Source: Zoroaster sp. YZ-2022 (lineage: Eukaryota; Echinodermata; Asteroidea; Forcipulatida; Zoroasteridae). Taken from it: DNA of 64,000 nt. The number at the start of each line of letters is the position of its first letter. The first letter of the stretch is position 1. The position numbers were made by a program, and so were the translations under genes. Under the pieces are notes generated by a model that was not told the DNA's origin, made no database searches, and saw nothing but the letters and a program-made list of their open reading frames with translations. Positions 1 through 12,013 of the stretch are shown here, piece after piece. The stretch is taken from NCBI GenBank assembly GCA_029582265.1, contig CM055816.1:2198992-2262991 (forward strand), given 5' to 3'.

Positions 1-3000
1 GTGGGTTCCCATACTGTATTATACACCACTATCCAATGACGATGGATGCAGCCTAATACTAGACCTGTATAGCTCTATACTGTATTATAACTGCCCACTA
101 TCCAATGACGATGGATGCAGCCTAATATTAGACCTCGTGGGTCCTATACTGTATTATACACATTGCCCACTATCCAATGACAATGGATGCAGCCTAATAC
201 TAGACTCCGCAAGGTAGCTCCTATACTGTATTATACACATTGCCCACTATCCAATGACGATGGATGTAAAGCCTAATACTAGACCCGCGGGTCCCATACT
301 GTATTATACACATTTCCACTATCCAATGACGATGGATGTAGCCTAATCACTAGACCTCATGTAGGCTCCTATACTGTATTATACACTGCCCACTATCCAA
401 TGACGATGGATGTAGCTTAATACTAGACTCCTGCGTGGGTCCTATACTGTATTATACACATTGCCCACTATCCAATGACAATGGATGCAGCCTAATACTA
501 GACCTCGTGGCTCCTATACTGTATTATACTGCCCACTATCCAATGACAATGGATGTAGCCTAATACTAGACCTCACGTGGGTCTATACTGTATTATACAC
601 ATTGCCCACTATCCAATGACGGATGGATGTGGCCTAATACTAGACTCATGTAGCTATACTGTATTATACACATTGCCCACTATCCAATGAGACTTCCGGA
701 TGGATGAAGCTCATCACACCCGCTATAGGTCCTATACTGTATTATACAATTGCCCACTATCCAATGACATGGATGTAGCCTAATACTAGACCGCGTAGCT
801 CCTATACTGTATTATACACATTGCCCACTATCCAATGACGATGGATGCAGCCTAATACTAGACCGCATAGGTCCTATACTGTATTATACACACTGCCCAC
901 TATCCAATGACGATGGATGTAGCTCTAATACTAGACCTCGTAGCTCCTATACTGTATTATACACACTGCCCACTATCCAATGACATTGGATGCAGCCTAA
1001 TACTAGACCTGCGTAGGTCCTATACTGTATTATACACATTGCCCACTATCCAATGACATGGATGCAGCCTAATACTAGACCCTGCGTGGTCTATACTGTA
1101 TTATACACATGCCCACTATCCAATGACGATGCATGTAGCCTAATACTAGACCTGCGTAGCTCCTATACTGTATTTTAAACAATGCCCACAATCCATTGAC
1201 AAAGCATGTTGCCTTATACTAGTCTCTTCTTTTCTCTATACTGTATTATACACACTGCCCACTATCCAATGACGATGGATGTAGCCTAATACTAGACCTG
1301 CGTAGGTCCTATACTGTATTATACACATTGCCCACTATCCAATGACAATGGATGCAGCCTAATACTAGACCTCGTGAGGTCCTATACTGTATTATACACA
1401 CTGCCCACTATCCAATGACGTGGATGCAGCCTAATACTGAACCTGCGTGGGTCCTATATGCTGTATTATACACATTACCATATCCAATGACAATGGATGC
1501 AGCCTAATACTAGACCTGTATAGCTCCTATACTGTATTATACACATTGCCCACTATCCAATGACGATGGATGCAGCCTAATATTTGACCTGCGTAGGTCC
1601 TATACTGTATTATACACATTGCCCACTATCCAATGACAATGGATGTAGCCTAATACTAGACCTGCGTAGCTCCTATACTGTATTATACACATTGCCCACT
1701 ATCCAATGACGATGGATGCAGCCTAATACTAGACCTGTATAGCTCCTATACTGTATTATACACATTGCCCACTATCCAATGACGATGGATGGAGCCTAAT
1801 ATTAGACCTGCGTAGGTCCTATACTGTATTATACACACTGCCCACTATCCAATGACTATGGATGCAGCCTAATACTAGACCTGCGTAGCTCCTATACTGT
1901 ATTATACACATTGCCCACTATCCAATGACAATGGATGCAGCCTAATACTAGACCGGCACGATATGTAGCTCTATACTGTATTACACATTGCCCACTATCC
2001 AATGACAATGGATGCAGCCTAATACTAGACCGGCGTAGCTCTATACTGTATTATACACATTGCCCACTATCCAAGCGATGGATGCAGCTAATACTGAACT
2101 CATGTAGCTCTATACTGTATTATACACATTGCCCACTATCCAATGACGATGGATGTAGCCTAATACTAGACCCGCGTGGGTCCTATGCTGTATTATACAC
2201 ATTGCCCACTATCCAATGACAATGGATGCAGCCTAATACTAGACCATGTAGCTCCTATACTGTATTATACACATTGCCCACTATCCAATGACAATGGATG
2301 CAGCCTAATACTAGACTGCATGTAGCTCCTATACTGTATTATACACATTGCCCACTATCCAATGACGATGGATGTAGCCTAATACTAGACCTGCGTGAGT
2401 CTTCTATACTGTATTATACACATTGCCCACTATCCAATGAGACGATGGATGCAGCCTAATACTAGACCTGCGTGGTAGTCCCATACTGTATTATACACAT
2501 TGCCCACTATCCAATGGCGATGGATGTAGCCTAATACTAGACTGCGTGGCTCTATACTGTATTATACACACTGCCCACTATCCAATGACGATGGATGTAG
2601 CCTAATACTAGACCTGCGTAGGTCCTATAGTGTATTATACACATTGCCCACTATCCAATGACAATGGATGCAGCCTAACACTAGACCTGCGTAGCTCCTA
2701 TACTGTATTATACACATTGCCCACTATCCAATGACATTGGATGCAGCCTAATACTATACCTGCGTAGGTCCTACATGTATACTGTATTATACACATTGCC
2801 CACTATCCAATGACAATGGATGCAGCCTAATACTAGACCTGCGTAGGTCCTATACTGTATTATACACATTGCCCACTATCCAATGACGATGGATGCAGCC
2901 TAATACTAGACCTGCGTAGGTCCTATACTGTATTATACACATTGCCCACTATCCAATGACAATGGATGTAGCCTAATACTAGACCTGCATAGCTCCTATA

Positions 3001-5949
3001 CTGTATTATACACATTGCCCACTATCCAATGACAATGGATGCAGCCTAATACTAGACCTGCGTAGGTCCTATACTGTATTATACACATTGCCCACTATCC
3101 AATGACAATGGATGCAGCCTAATACTAGACCTGCGTAGCTCCTATACTGTATTATACACATTGCTCACTGTCCAATGACAATGGATACAGCCTAATACTA
3201 GACTCATGAGCTCTATACTGTATTATACACATTGCCCACCTATCCAATGACGATGGATGCAGCCTAATACTAGACCTGCGTGAGCTCTATACTGTATTAT
3301 ACACATTGCCCACTATCCAATGACCACATGGATGCAGCCTAATACTAGACCTGCGTAGCTCCCATACTGTAATTATACACATTGCCCACTATCCAATGAC
3401 GATGGATGCAGCCTAATACTAGACTCCTGCGTAGCTCCTGTACTGTATTATACACTGCCCACCATCCAATGACGATGGATGCAGCCCTAATACTAGACCA
3501 TGTAGCTCCTGTACTGTATTATACATTGCCCACTATCCAATGACGATGGATGCAGCCTAATACTAGACCTGCGTAGCTCCTGTACTGTATTATACACATT
3601 TGCCCATTATCCAATGACGATGATGCAGCCTATCACTAGACCTGCGAGTTCTATACCTGTATTATACACATTGCCCACTATCCAATGACGATGGATGCAG
3701 CCCAATACTAGACCCTGCGAGGTCCTATGCCACCGTATTATACACATTGCCTCCACTATCCAATGACGATGGATGCGGCTAATACTAGACCTCTGAGGTC
3801 CCTATACTGTATTATACACATTGCTCACTATCCAATGACAATGGATGCAGCCTAATACTAGACCTGCGTGGGTCCTATACTGTATTATACACATTGCCCA
3901 GTATCCAATGATAATGGATGCAGCCTAATACTAGACCTCGTGAGGTCCCTATACCTGTATTATACACATTGCCCACTATCCAATGACAATGGATGCAGCC
4001 TAATACTAGACCTGCGTGAGTTCTATACTGTATTATACACATTGCCCACTATCCAATGACAATGGATGCAGCCTAATACTAGACCTGCGTAGCTCCTATA
4101 CTGTATTATACACATTGGCCACTATCCAATGGCGATGGATGCAGCCTAATACTGAGACCTGCGTGGCTCCTATACTGTATTATACACATTGCCCACTATC
4201 CAATGACGATGGATGCAGCCTAATACTGAACCTGCGTAGCTCCTATACTGTATTATACACATTGCCCACTATCCAATGACGATGGATGCAGCCTAATACT
4301 AGACCTCGTGGGTCCTATACTGTATATACATACTGCCCACTATCCAATGACAATGGACGCAGCCTAATACTAGACCATGAGCTCATATACTGTATTATAT
4401 ACATTGCCCACTATCCAATGACAATGGATGCAGCCTAATACTAGACCTGCGTAGCTCCTATACTGTATTATACACATTGCCCACTATCCAATGACAATGG
4501 ATGCAGCCTAATACTAGACCTGCGTAGCTCCTATACTGTATTGTACACATTGCCCACTATCCAATGACGATGGATGCAGCCTAATACTAGACCTGCGTAG
4601 CTCCTATACTGTATTGTACACATTGCCCACTATCCAATGACGATGGATGCAGCCTAATACTAGACCTGTGTAGCTCCTATACTGTATTATACACATTGCT
4701 CACTATCCAATGACGATGGATGCAGCCTAATACTAGACCTGCGTAGCTCCTATACTGTATTATACACATTGTCCACTATCCAATGACGATGGATGCAGCC
4801 TAATACTAGACCTGCGTAGCTCCTATACTGTATTATACACATTGCTCACTATCCAATGACGATGGATGCAGCCTAATACTAGACCTGTGTAGCTCCTATA
4901 CTGTATTATACACATTGCCCACTATCCAATGACGATGGATGCAGCCTAATACTAGACTCGTGAGCTCCTATACTGTATTATACACATTGCCCACTATCCA
5001 ATGACGATGGATGCAGCCTAATACTAGACCTGCGTAGCTCCTATACTGTATTATACACATTGCTCACTATCCAATGACGATGGATGCAGCCTAATACTAG
5101 ACCTGCGTAGCTCCTATACTGTATTATACACATTGCCCACTATCCAATGACGATGGATGCAGCCTAATACTAGACCTGCGTAGCTCCTATACTGTATTAT
5201 ACACATTGCTCACTATCCAATGACGATGGATGCAGCCTAATACTAGACCTGCGTAGCTCCTATACTGTATTATACACATTGCCCACTATCCAATGACGAT
5301 GGATGCAGCCTAATACTAGACCTGCGTAGCTCCTATACTGTATTATACACATTGTCCACTATCCAATGACGATGGATGCAGCCTAATACTAGACCTGCGT
5401 AGCTCCTATACTGTATTATACACATTGCCCACTATCCAATGACGATGGATGCAGCCTAATACTAGACTCAAGTGGCTCTATACTGTATTATACACATTGC
5501 CCACTATCCAATGACGATGGATGCAGCCTAATACTGAACTCTGCGTAGCTCCTATACTGTATTATACACATTGCTCACTATCAATGACGATGGATGCAGC
5601 CTAATACTAGACCTCATGTAGCTCCTATACTGTATTATACACATTGCCCACTATCCAATGACGATGGATGCAGCCTAATACTAGACCTCGTGGCTCTATT
5701 CTGTGTTATACACATTGCCCACTATCCAATGACGATGGATGCAGCCTAATACTAGACCTGCGTAGCTCCTATACTGTATTATACACATTGTCCACTATCC
5801 AATGACGATGGATGCAGCCTAATACTAGACCTGCGTAGGTCCTATACTGTATTATACACATTGCCCACTATCCAATGACAATGGATGCAGCCTAATACTT
5901 GACCTGCGTAGGTCCTTTACTGTATTATACGCATTGGCCATTATCCAAT
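1..5949 (+). repeat. 73-bp minisatellite array, forward orientation
   Basis: About 80 head-to-tail copies of a 73-bp unit. Its core reads TATACTGTATTATACACA, then TTGCCCACTATCCAATGAC, then ATGGATGCAGCCTAATACTA. Each unit holds three inverted repeats: TATAC...GTATA, ATCCA...TGGAT and GACCT-GCGT-AGGTC. From about 4440 to 5900 the units are very regular; from 1 to 4400 they vary, mostly in a short stretch around the GCGT loop. Open frames through this array are chance products of a repeat whose length is not a multiple of three. The array stops near 5949 in sequence that resembles intron DNA at 8190 and 10860. The same repeat runs in reverse at the right edge of the window. Confidence 0.97.
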
Positions 5950-6903
5950 GACAATGGAGACGTGCTAGATGGCGAATGTATAATTATGGTCATTAAATGC
6001 AGGCAATTACCAAGATCATATAACCAAAATTCATCATGTGAAATTATTCCGTCGGAAGTGCTTTTATATTAGACAATACTGGAAATCAAATTTTAATAAA
6101 ATATTGTCGAACATTTTCCGTTAATAAAGTTTCCCAATTTCAGCAAAGTGTCAACCAAAAAAATGAGGTGAAATATTAAATTTTAATTAAATATCGTCAA
6201 ACATTTTGTCGAACAAAAAATTTGCTGAAATATTAATATCATTCTACACACATGTCATGATTGTTCTTGTATACTGAATGTATAATAAAGTGACGAAATC
6301 TTCACACATACAATAAACTAATCATGTTGTAAAAAATGTTTGGTGAACACTAATACGGCAACGATTTTGCAGAAGAGACGTGCTAAAATGCAATAAGACA
6401 TTGCTCTTAATGGGGTCCATCATTTAAACGTGTGTAGCCTAACTACTTGACATGAAACGTTGGCCCTAGACGCTATATATTGCATTAACAGATTATCTCA
6501 TGTAGTACACATGGTCACACGATACAAAATACATTAATATTATAATGTACACTTTGTAATGAGTTGTGATTTTATACCGAACTAAAAGATCCATCCTTTA
6601 CAAAATCGCACCATAAACCCAGACTGCAGATTCCATTCAGGTTTGGTATCGTAACATTGGGCGTGAACCCTGACTCCCTAACATGCATTTTTATTTTTGG
6701 CTGCGAATTTCGATTTTTCGAAAAGCAAATAACTAATTAAATACATACTGATCACTTTTTAGTTAAAATATTAAGGTACTTTGTACCATCTCCAATGGAA
6801 CAATGCGCTTCGAGTTTTTGTTTCCGCAGATGATAAGCGTGTCAATGCAATTTGATAATAATATAAACAATAGTATTTTACATCCCTTGCCTTTATTTTC
6901 CAG
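5950..6903. other. AT-rich intron or upstream DNA, no gene seen
   Basis: No coding signal. The stretch around 6240-6360 resembles 7290-7400 and 59750-59820, so it is one copy of an intron module that accompanies the EGF exons. A pyrimidine tract and AG at 6902-6903 form the acceptor of the first EGF exon. Confidence 0.6.
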
Positions 6904-6996
6904 AGTGTACGTTGTCCTGTGATCATGGTCAACTCAATGATCAGACATGTCAGTGTAAATGTGAGGAAGGCTGGATTGGCAATTTATGCTCAATAG
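6904..6996 (+). CDS. EGF-like domain exon 1
   Basis: A 93-base exon between an acceptor (TTTTCCAG) and a donor (GTACGT). It starts and ends in phase 1, as EGF exons usually do. The reading has six cysteines spaced C-x3-C-x9-C-x-C-x-C-x8-C, with the ending CEEGWIGNLC that is typical of an EGF fold held by three disulfides. Such domains sit in secreted or cell-surface proteins and mediate protein contacts. The next EGF exon with the same phase lies 2.3 kb downstream, and introns after both share long similarity, so the pair arose by duplication. No signal peptide or first exon is visible upstream, where the minisatellite lies. Splice use is inferred, not shown. Confidence 0.8.
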   Translation, partial: SVRCPVIMVNSMIRHVSVNVRKAGLAIYAQ

Positions 6997-8475
6997 GTAC
7001 GTACAAACTATGGGATGTACATTGCAAAAACTGACGTGTTCAAAACTATATGGTGTTTATGTTGGGCAGTTCGCTCAATATGAACACTATGGAAGAATAA
7101 TGTTGACATCACTGGTGTTATTTGAATATGGGACATTTAAATTATGTCACATTTACATTTCACATTAAACCCAAAATACACCAATTGCTTTACATAATTA
7201 CCAAATTATCTTCTGACAATCACCCTGGAAAATAATTCCTAATTTTAAAATCTATCAATCAAATTATTTGAAACAATTAATAGTTGATTTCTGCACACAT
7301 TTCGTATTCCTCAAAGAATATTGATTGCATAATAATGTGAAGAAATCTCTGGAAAAAATTATTAAACTAATTATATTGTAAAAATGTTTGGTGAACTTCC
7401 AAATAATTTATTGCAAAAAATACTAATATTTTGAATGTGGCAACAATTTTGCGGGAAAAATGTTCCAAAAATACAAAAAAATACAATATAATATTGGTCT
7501 TTATGGTAAGAGATTGGCCCTATACGCTACAAAATGCATAACTAGATTACATTTGTGATGAGACTTTGTGATTTCCCGAACTAAATGATGTCATTCATAC
7601 TTGTGATGAAATCGCATCCTGTCCTAGTGATCCCCAGACTGCCGCTTCCCTTCAGGTTTAGCATCGTAATATGGGGTGTGATCCTTGGCTACACGAAATG
7701 GGTTGAATGTATGGGTTAAATGACTTCTGACTAGCACCGTCAATATAGGGCTAGATTGCTAAGGTGTTGTACAGTCATCCAGAGGGCGCAGGTCAGTGTA
7801 TAAGCCAGAATTTGAAAATAGGGGGGCCAAGTTTGTTATTCTTTGAAAAACAGTGTCCAAGTGTTAATACTTTTTGCATGTGATTTACAAATAAAACAGG
7901 GTATCCATTTAGCAAACAGGATATCCAAAAGACACCCAAAGGTATTGCTGGCTAATACTATGACGCAGGTTCAAATCCTGCTGCAGTCAAATTTTGTTGT
8001 TCACATTTAATATGTTATAGTTTTCATAAATATCGGTTTTCGTTTTGCCACGTTATCATAAAGGGTCATATTATTAAACCACAGTCATCGGCAAAGACAT
8101 GATAAGTAGTTTCGATAATGACATCTAATTATTTCATCGAACAAATAATTATTTATGTCACTGAGCTTTTGGAAAGTGGTCAACAGAAACACTAAAATGG
8201 AGGCACGCTAGACAGTGGTCATTTTTGTGACGCGAACTGAAATAGCAATGTACCGGAAAGTAACCTAATTACTTATCTCTTCGAAGTACATCTTGACATT
8301 TATTCAGAGACATCATATTTCAATAATAATAACTGCCATTTCTACAGCGCCTTTTCCAGAGAGTATATTGCGCTCAGAATTGCATGAATTAATTCAATGA
8401 CAAATCTACAGCATTTTCTCTATGTAGACAAATGGAGTATAAAGGACACAGCTTTTATAGTTCATCAGTGTCTAA
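6997..8475. other. Intron between EGF exons 1 and 2, no gene seen
   Basis: The intron begins GTACGTACAAACTATG, as does the intron after exon 2 at 9417. Segment 6997-7240 matches 9417-9830 except for a MITE in the latter. At 8190-8230 a short stretch resembles the flank of the 73-bp repeat (ATGGAGGCACGCTAGA). No coding signal was seen. Confidence 0.6.
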
Positions 8476-9183
8476 AGGGGGACTGACATCCTTTATTGTG
8501 TGTGTACTTAAGGTGTTTTGTAATAAAATATTGTTTTTGAGACCCACCTGTGTCTATTTAATCATTGATTTCTGAGTACAAGTACAGTGTATGTTAAAAC
8601 AATGTTTGAAGTGTTTGGGGGAGGCAACCCCGCCCCATGGTGGAAGCTTCATTTGCATAAGATATGTGACGTAAGGTCGGGAAGATCCGATGTGTACATG
8701 ATGTACATGTACATACACATTCACACACGTAGCGTCAATTTCATTTCTTCCGTGATTTTTGTTTCCGGAACTAATAAAATGCCGGGAAGATGTATTGCTG
8801 CAGGATGCAGCAATACCACCAAAGATGGTGTTAGCCTTCATCTGTTCCCAAGTGACCCAAAATATCGCCGTATTTGGACGAGCAAAGTTCGACTGACAAG
8901 AGTAAAGTGGTCAGGTCCATCGGCTCACACAGTTTTGTGCAGCGATCATTTTGAGCTGACTTTTGAGCCAAATTTCTCTTCCCGACATGACGTCACGAAC
9001 AGCTCCTCCGTGCAGGGCGGGAACAACTAGTAAAAGTGGGGGGCATTTTTACAATGTAAAATAACACTCTCAAAAACAATAAAAACACAAAACAAAAATT
9101 TTATTGATCTTTCACTGATATAAAAGAAAAAAATGATCACATGCATATTTAACTGTTTGATTTAAATCCACGACAGTCCCCCT
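8476..9183 (+). mobile_element. Kolobok-like DNA transposon fragment with THAP finger
   Basis: Terminal inverted repeats AGGGGGACTG and CAGTCCCCCT bound a 708-base element. It is flanked by CTAA on the left and TTAA on the right, which is a TTAA target duplication with one change. TTAA targets, termini rich in G after an A, and a THAP zinc finger are the known marks of the Kolobok superfamily. Only a THAP exon is present; no catalytic core is seen, so this is an internally deleted, non-autonomous copy. It lies in the intron between EGF exons 1 and 2. The superfamily call is inference from the three features together. Confidence 0.72.
8779..9030 (+). CDS. THAP zinc-finger fragment (transposon-encoded)
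   Basis: An 83-residue reading starting MPGRCIAAGCSNTTKDGVSL. THAP domains bind DNA through a C2CH zinc site. Here C5 and C10 form the first half (C-x4-C) and LCSDHF supplies the last Cys and His, with a conserved Trp (RIWTSKVR) between them. The start at 8779 was chosen because THAP proteins begin a few residues before the first Cys; the frame is open further upstream but looks non-coding. The C-terminal AVPTIF-like box is absent and no transposase follows, so it is truncated. It lies inside the TTAA-flanked element and was probably the DNA-binding end of its transposase, not a host gene. Confidence 0.75.
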   Translation: MPGRCIAAGCSNTTKDGVSLHLFPSDPKYRRIWTSKVRLTRVKWSGPSAHTVLCSDHFELTFEPNFSSRHDVTNSSSVQGGNN

Positions 9184-9323
9184 TTAAGGGAACAATGCAC
9201 TTTGAGCTGAAATATTAACAATAACTGCCATTATTTTTTAATGTTTCCGTAGATAATAAGGTTGTGGATACAATCGAATAGAATTTCATCAATAATAATG
9301 TACAACCCTGATTTTATTTCTAG

Positions 9324-9416
9324 AGTGTACGCTATCCTGTAAGAATAATGGTGTGCTCAATTATCAGACATGTCAGTGTGAATGCCTTGGAGGTTGGAGC
9401 GGCAATGTATGCGCAG
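9324..9416 (+). CDS. EGF-like domain exon 2
   Basis: A 93-base phase-1 exon with acceptor TTTCTAG and donor GTACGT, the same length and cysteine spacing as the exon at 6904. It reads ECTLSCKNNGVLNYQTCQC, then ECLGGWSGNVC. The two exons and the first part of their downstream introns are clearly paralogous. It would add a second EGF repeat to a secreted or surface protein. The Kolobok-like element ends 140 bases upstream without touching the splice site. Confidence 0.8.
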
Positions 9417-9538
9417 GTACGTACAAACTATGCAGTATGCATTGCACAAACTGGGAGAGACAACAGTTTGCTCAATATGAACACCACTGAATACAGTTAA
9501 CATACATCACTGGTGTTATTTGACCAAGGAACATTTAA

Positions 9539-9747
9539 AGGGAAAATATCGTCACGATCAGAACGGACATTTCATAGGGCATGGAATCGGTGTCCTAGTT
9601 TAAGATGAAGACTGACTGAAAATTACTGGCTCATTTATGCAGCAGCGACGATAATATGACCTAATCATGTGAGGTATTATTTTCAGTCATTGAGTTAATC
9701 TAAAACTAGCACTTCGATTCCATGCCCTGTTGGTCTTGACGGTCCTC
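9539..9747. mobile_element. TTAA MITE family A, copy 1
   Basis: A 209-base insertion flanked by TTAA at 9535-9538 and 9748-9751. The paralogous intron at 7137-7140 carries the empty site with a single TTAA, which proves insertion. Ends are AGGGAAAATATCGTCACGAT and the inverse of TGATCTTGACGATATTGTCC-like sequence. Long inner arms carry CATGGAATCGGTGTCCTAG and its inverse. No coding sequence; probably a Kolobok-type non-autonomous element. Other copies lie at 12014, 15880 and 39975. Confidence 0.88.
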
Positions 9748-10184
9748 TTAAACTATGTCACATTTACATTTCACATTAAAACCAACGAACACCAATTGTT
9801 TTCTATATTGTCTAAATGTTACCCTGACAAATTATTCCTCCTAAAGTGCTTTCATTTTTGAGAAAATTTCTAAAATCGCCATTTTGTCCAACAGTTTCTC
9901 AATTTCAGTCGTGCCAATCAAATGAGCTGAAACAATAAATATTTTTTTCACACATTTCATGATCCTCAATGTATGATTCTATGATAATCAAAATCATGAA
10001 TTTATCATTTGATAAATCAAAATTTGATTTGGTGAACTTGCAAATAATGTATACTAACTCAGAGTAAACTGTACACAAACAAATAAATATTTCAAATCGA
10101 CAAATGTTTGACGGAAAGACATGTTCAAAATAGATGTAATAGATGTAGCATAATACTTAACATGAGTAGGTCCTATACACTGAT

Positions 10185-10816
10185 CTCTATACTAACTGGA
10201 TAGGAGATCGCGCCGATTGGCTGAAGCTCGTTGTTCGCCATCTTTGTTCTCCCCAAGAAAGAAGGCGCATGCGTGACGGCCGGACAGGTTTACTGCTATG
10301 GAGTGTCGTGGCCGAGCGGTCTAGCTTACCGGACTCAAGTTCTGGTGTTAGCAGCAGAATGTGGGTTCGAATCCCAGCCGTGACACTTGTGTCCTTGAGC
10401 AAGACACTTAACCATAATTGCTTCTCTCCACCCAGGGGTTAAATGGGTACCTGTGAGGGCAGAGTTGGTTGATTAGCCCTATATGCGCTGTAATGGCAGC
10501 AATTGAGCTGTATACTCCCAGGGAGCTGAGATGGTTTCAGGAATGATTTATGAGCCTTATGAGCAGGGTAATAATATAATGCGCCTTGAGCACCACTCAG
10601 TTGGTGGATACGAGCGCTATATAAGTCCACACATTATTAGGTTTACTGCTTCCCGACCGACGACAATGCTGAGTGCTGCTGAACCAGTTGTTGTTATTGT
10701 CTGTATGCTAACATGACATTTGACTCTTGACCTTTTGGGGGAACTAACATGGCGGTCGGTTGCTTCAACTTTTTATAGGCCAATCAGCACCCATCTCCTA
10801 TCCAGTTAGTATAGAG
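10185..10816. mobile_element. MITE family B, hosting a SINE
   Basis: Terminal inverted repeats of 24 bases (CTCTATACTAACTGGATAGG and onward, 10185-10208; inverse at 10793-10816), extended by an imperfect GATTGGC/GCCAATC pair. Without the SINE it would be about 280 bases. It splits a single diverged unit of the 73-bp repeat: GTAGGTCCTATACAC lies on its left and TTCTATACTGTATTATACAC on its right. No coding region; the transposase family is unknown. Confidence 0.85.
10298..10638 (+). mobile_element. tRNA-Leu-derived SINE, copy 1
   Basis: The head is tRNA-like: A box TGGCCGAGCGG and B box GGTTCGAATCC, with the GGCCGAGCGG pattern typical of tRNA-Leu. A tRNA-unrelated body of about 250 bases follows (GTGTCCTTGAGCAAGACACT and onward) and ends in ACATTATT. 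A 12-base target duplication AGGTTTACTGCT flanks it at 10286-10297 and 10639-10650. Such elements are transcribed by RNA polymerase III and copied by a partner LINE. A second, reverse copy lies at 58690-59053. It is not a functional tRNA gene. Confidence 0.93.
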
Positions 10817-11221
10817 AGTGTTCTATACTGTATTATACACAATGTTCAATATCTAATGAGAATGGAGGCTTGCTAGATAGCTACATATGGTCACTGATCA
10901 AAGTTAGAAAGGCATGGCCTGTTTCACTGAGTGACAAAAATGGTTAGTAATACACATTCATCAAATTTCATCAAATTAAGTGACTCGTATTGTCAAAGGA
11001 AAAATCACATCGTTTTCACAACATAATTCATGAAGGATAATGTTAAGGGATAAGGTACATCATTGAGAAATACGTTTTTAAGAAATAATAATTACATTTT
11101 TAAGAAAGAAGAAATTATTAATGTTTTTTAATTGTAACTTTTTGAAAATCGACAGAATAATTCTAATTTCAGTATGATAGAAGCAATCTGGACGGAATCT
11201 TTTCTTAGAATGATTAATGAT

Positions 11222-11474
11222 TGACTGTATCAACGTAACACCAAGTATGCTTTATATAATTATTTGTTAAGTTGATAATCTGGTCATTACCAATGTTGTA
11301 CCTTCCCTTTAAGACTCAATACAATATTGTCGAGCTCATTGTATAATGACTGCATCAACTTAACACCAAGTATGCTTTAGATAATAATTTGTTAAGTTGA
11401 TAATCTGGTCATTACCAATGTTGTACCTTCCCTTTAAGTCTCAATACAATATTGTCGAGCTCATTGTATAATGA
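11222..11474 (+). repeat. 126-bp tandem duplication in intron
   Basis: Two adjacent copies of about 126 bases beginning near TGACTG(T)ATCAAC and ending TCGAGCTCATTGTATAA. Each includes CCAATGTTGTACCTTCCCTT, which is also the core of the 81-bp array at 56.1-56.6 kb. It lies just upstream of EGF exon 3. Confidence 0.85.
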
Positions 11475-11505
11475 CGTATGGGGTATTATTTACTGTATTT
11501 TTCAG

Positions 11506-11592
11506 ATTGTGAACTAGAATGCGACAGTACCCGTTTTCTCCACGGGTCTCATTGTGGGTGTACACTTTGCATTAACGATGTACAGTGTTCAG
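11506..11592 (+). CDS. EGF-like (cysteine-rich) exon 3
   Basis: An 87-base phase-1 exon with acceptor TATTTTTCAG and donor GTAGGT. It reads DCELECDSTRFLHGSHCGC, then TLCINDVQC: six cysteines, but shorter and without the G-x-x-G-x-x-C ending of exons 1 and 2, so it is a divergent EGF-like module. The last base plus the first two of the exon at 14638 complete a codon, joining it in frame to the fibrinogen domain. That places it as the last small module before the FReD. Confidence 0.68.
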
Positions 11593-12013
11593 GTAGGTCA
11601 AAACATGCTAATGGTTTTCACTTATTCTTTCTCGAATACTGTGTGGAATCATCCCAATACGGTATGCATTAGCCTCTATGATGACAATGAAAGATCGTGA
11701 ATTGTTTGTTAATTAAAAAGGACTGATAGCCAAGAAAGGAAAAATAAATAATTTAATAACAAAAACCAATCAAATGTATCAAACCTTCCATTGCTATCCT
11801 ACGAAAAAAATTGCAGCGGCATACGGAAATACGGAATGTATGTACCGTAATGAGAATGTGAGAACTAGTTTTATCCTTTGTAAATACTGAGAGTCAGCAG
11901 AGAGTAATCCAAACTTGTCACATAGGACTCTTTTAATAGTGCCCACTCATGATTGTCCATTGAGAAACTGCACATTAAATATAATGTGAAGCTTTATTTG
12001 CAGTTAAAATTAA

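Noticed and set aside
1935..4279. Open frames of 63-94 codons through the left repeat array
   Set aside because: They repeat the 73-bp unit, whose length is not divisible by three, and differ only by chance; no coding signal.
1..5949. CRISPR-like pattern (constant core, variable short segment)
   Set aside because: The variable part is only 8-16 bases and is a degenerate palindrome, not unique spacers; the genome is eukaryotic and no cas genes are present.
10303..10386. tRNA-Leu gene
   Set aside because: The tRNA-like part continues into a SINE body, has a target duplication, and recurs with the same body at 58.7-59.05 kb.
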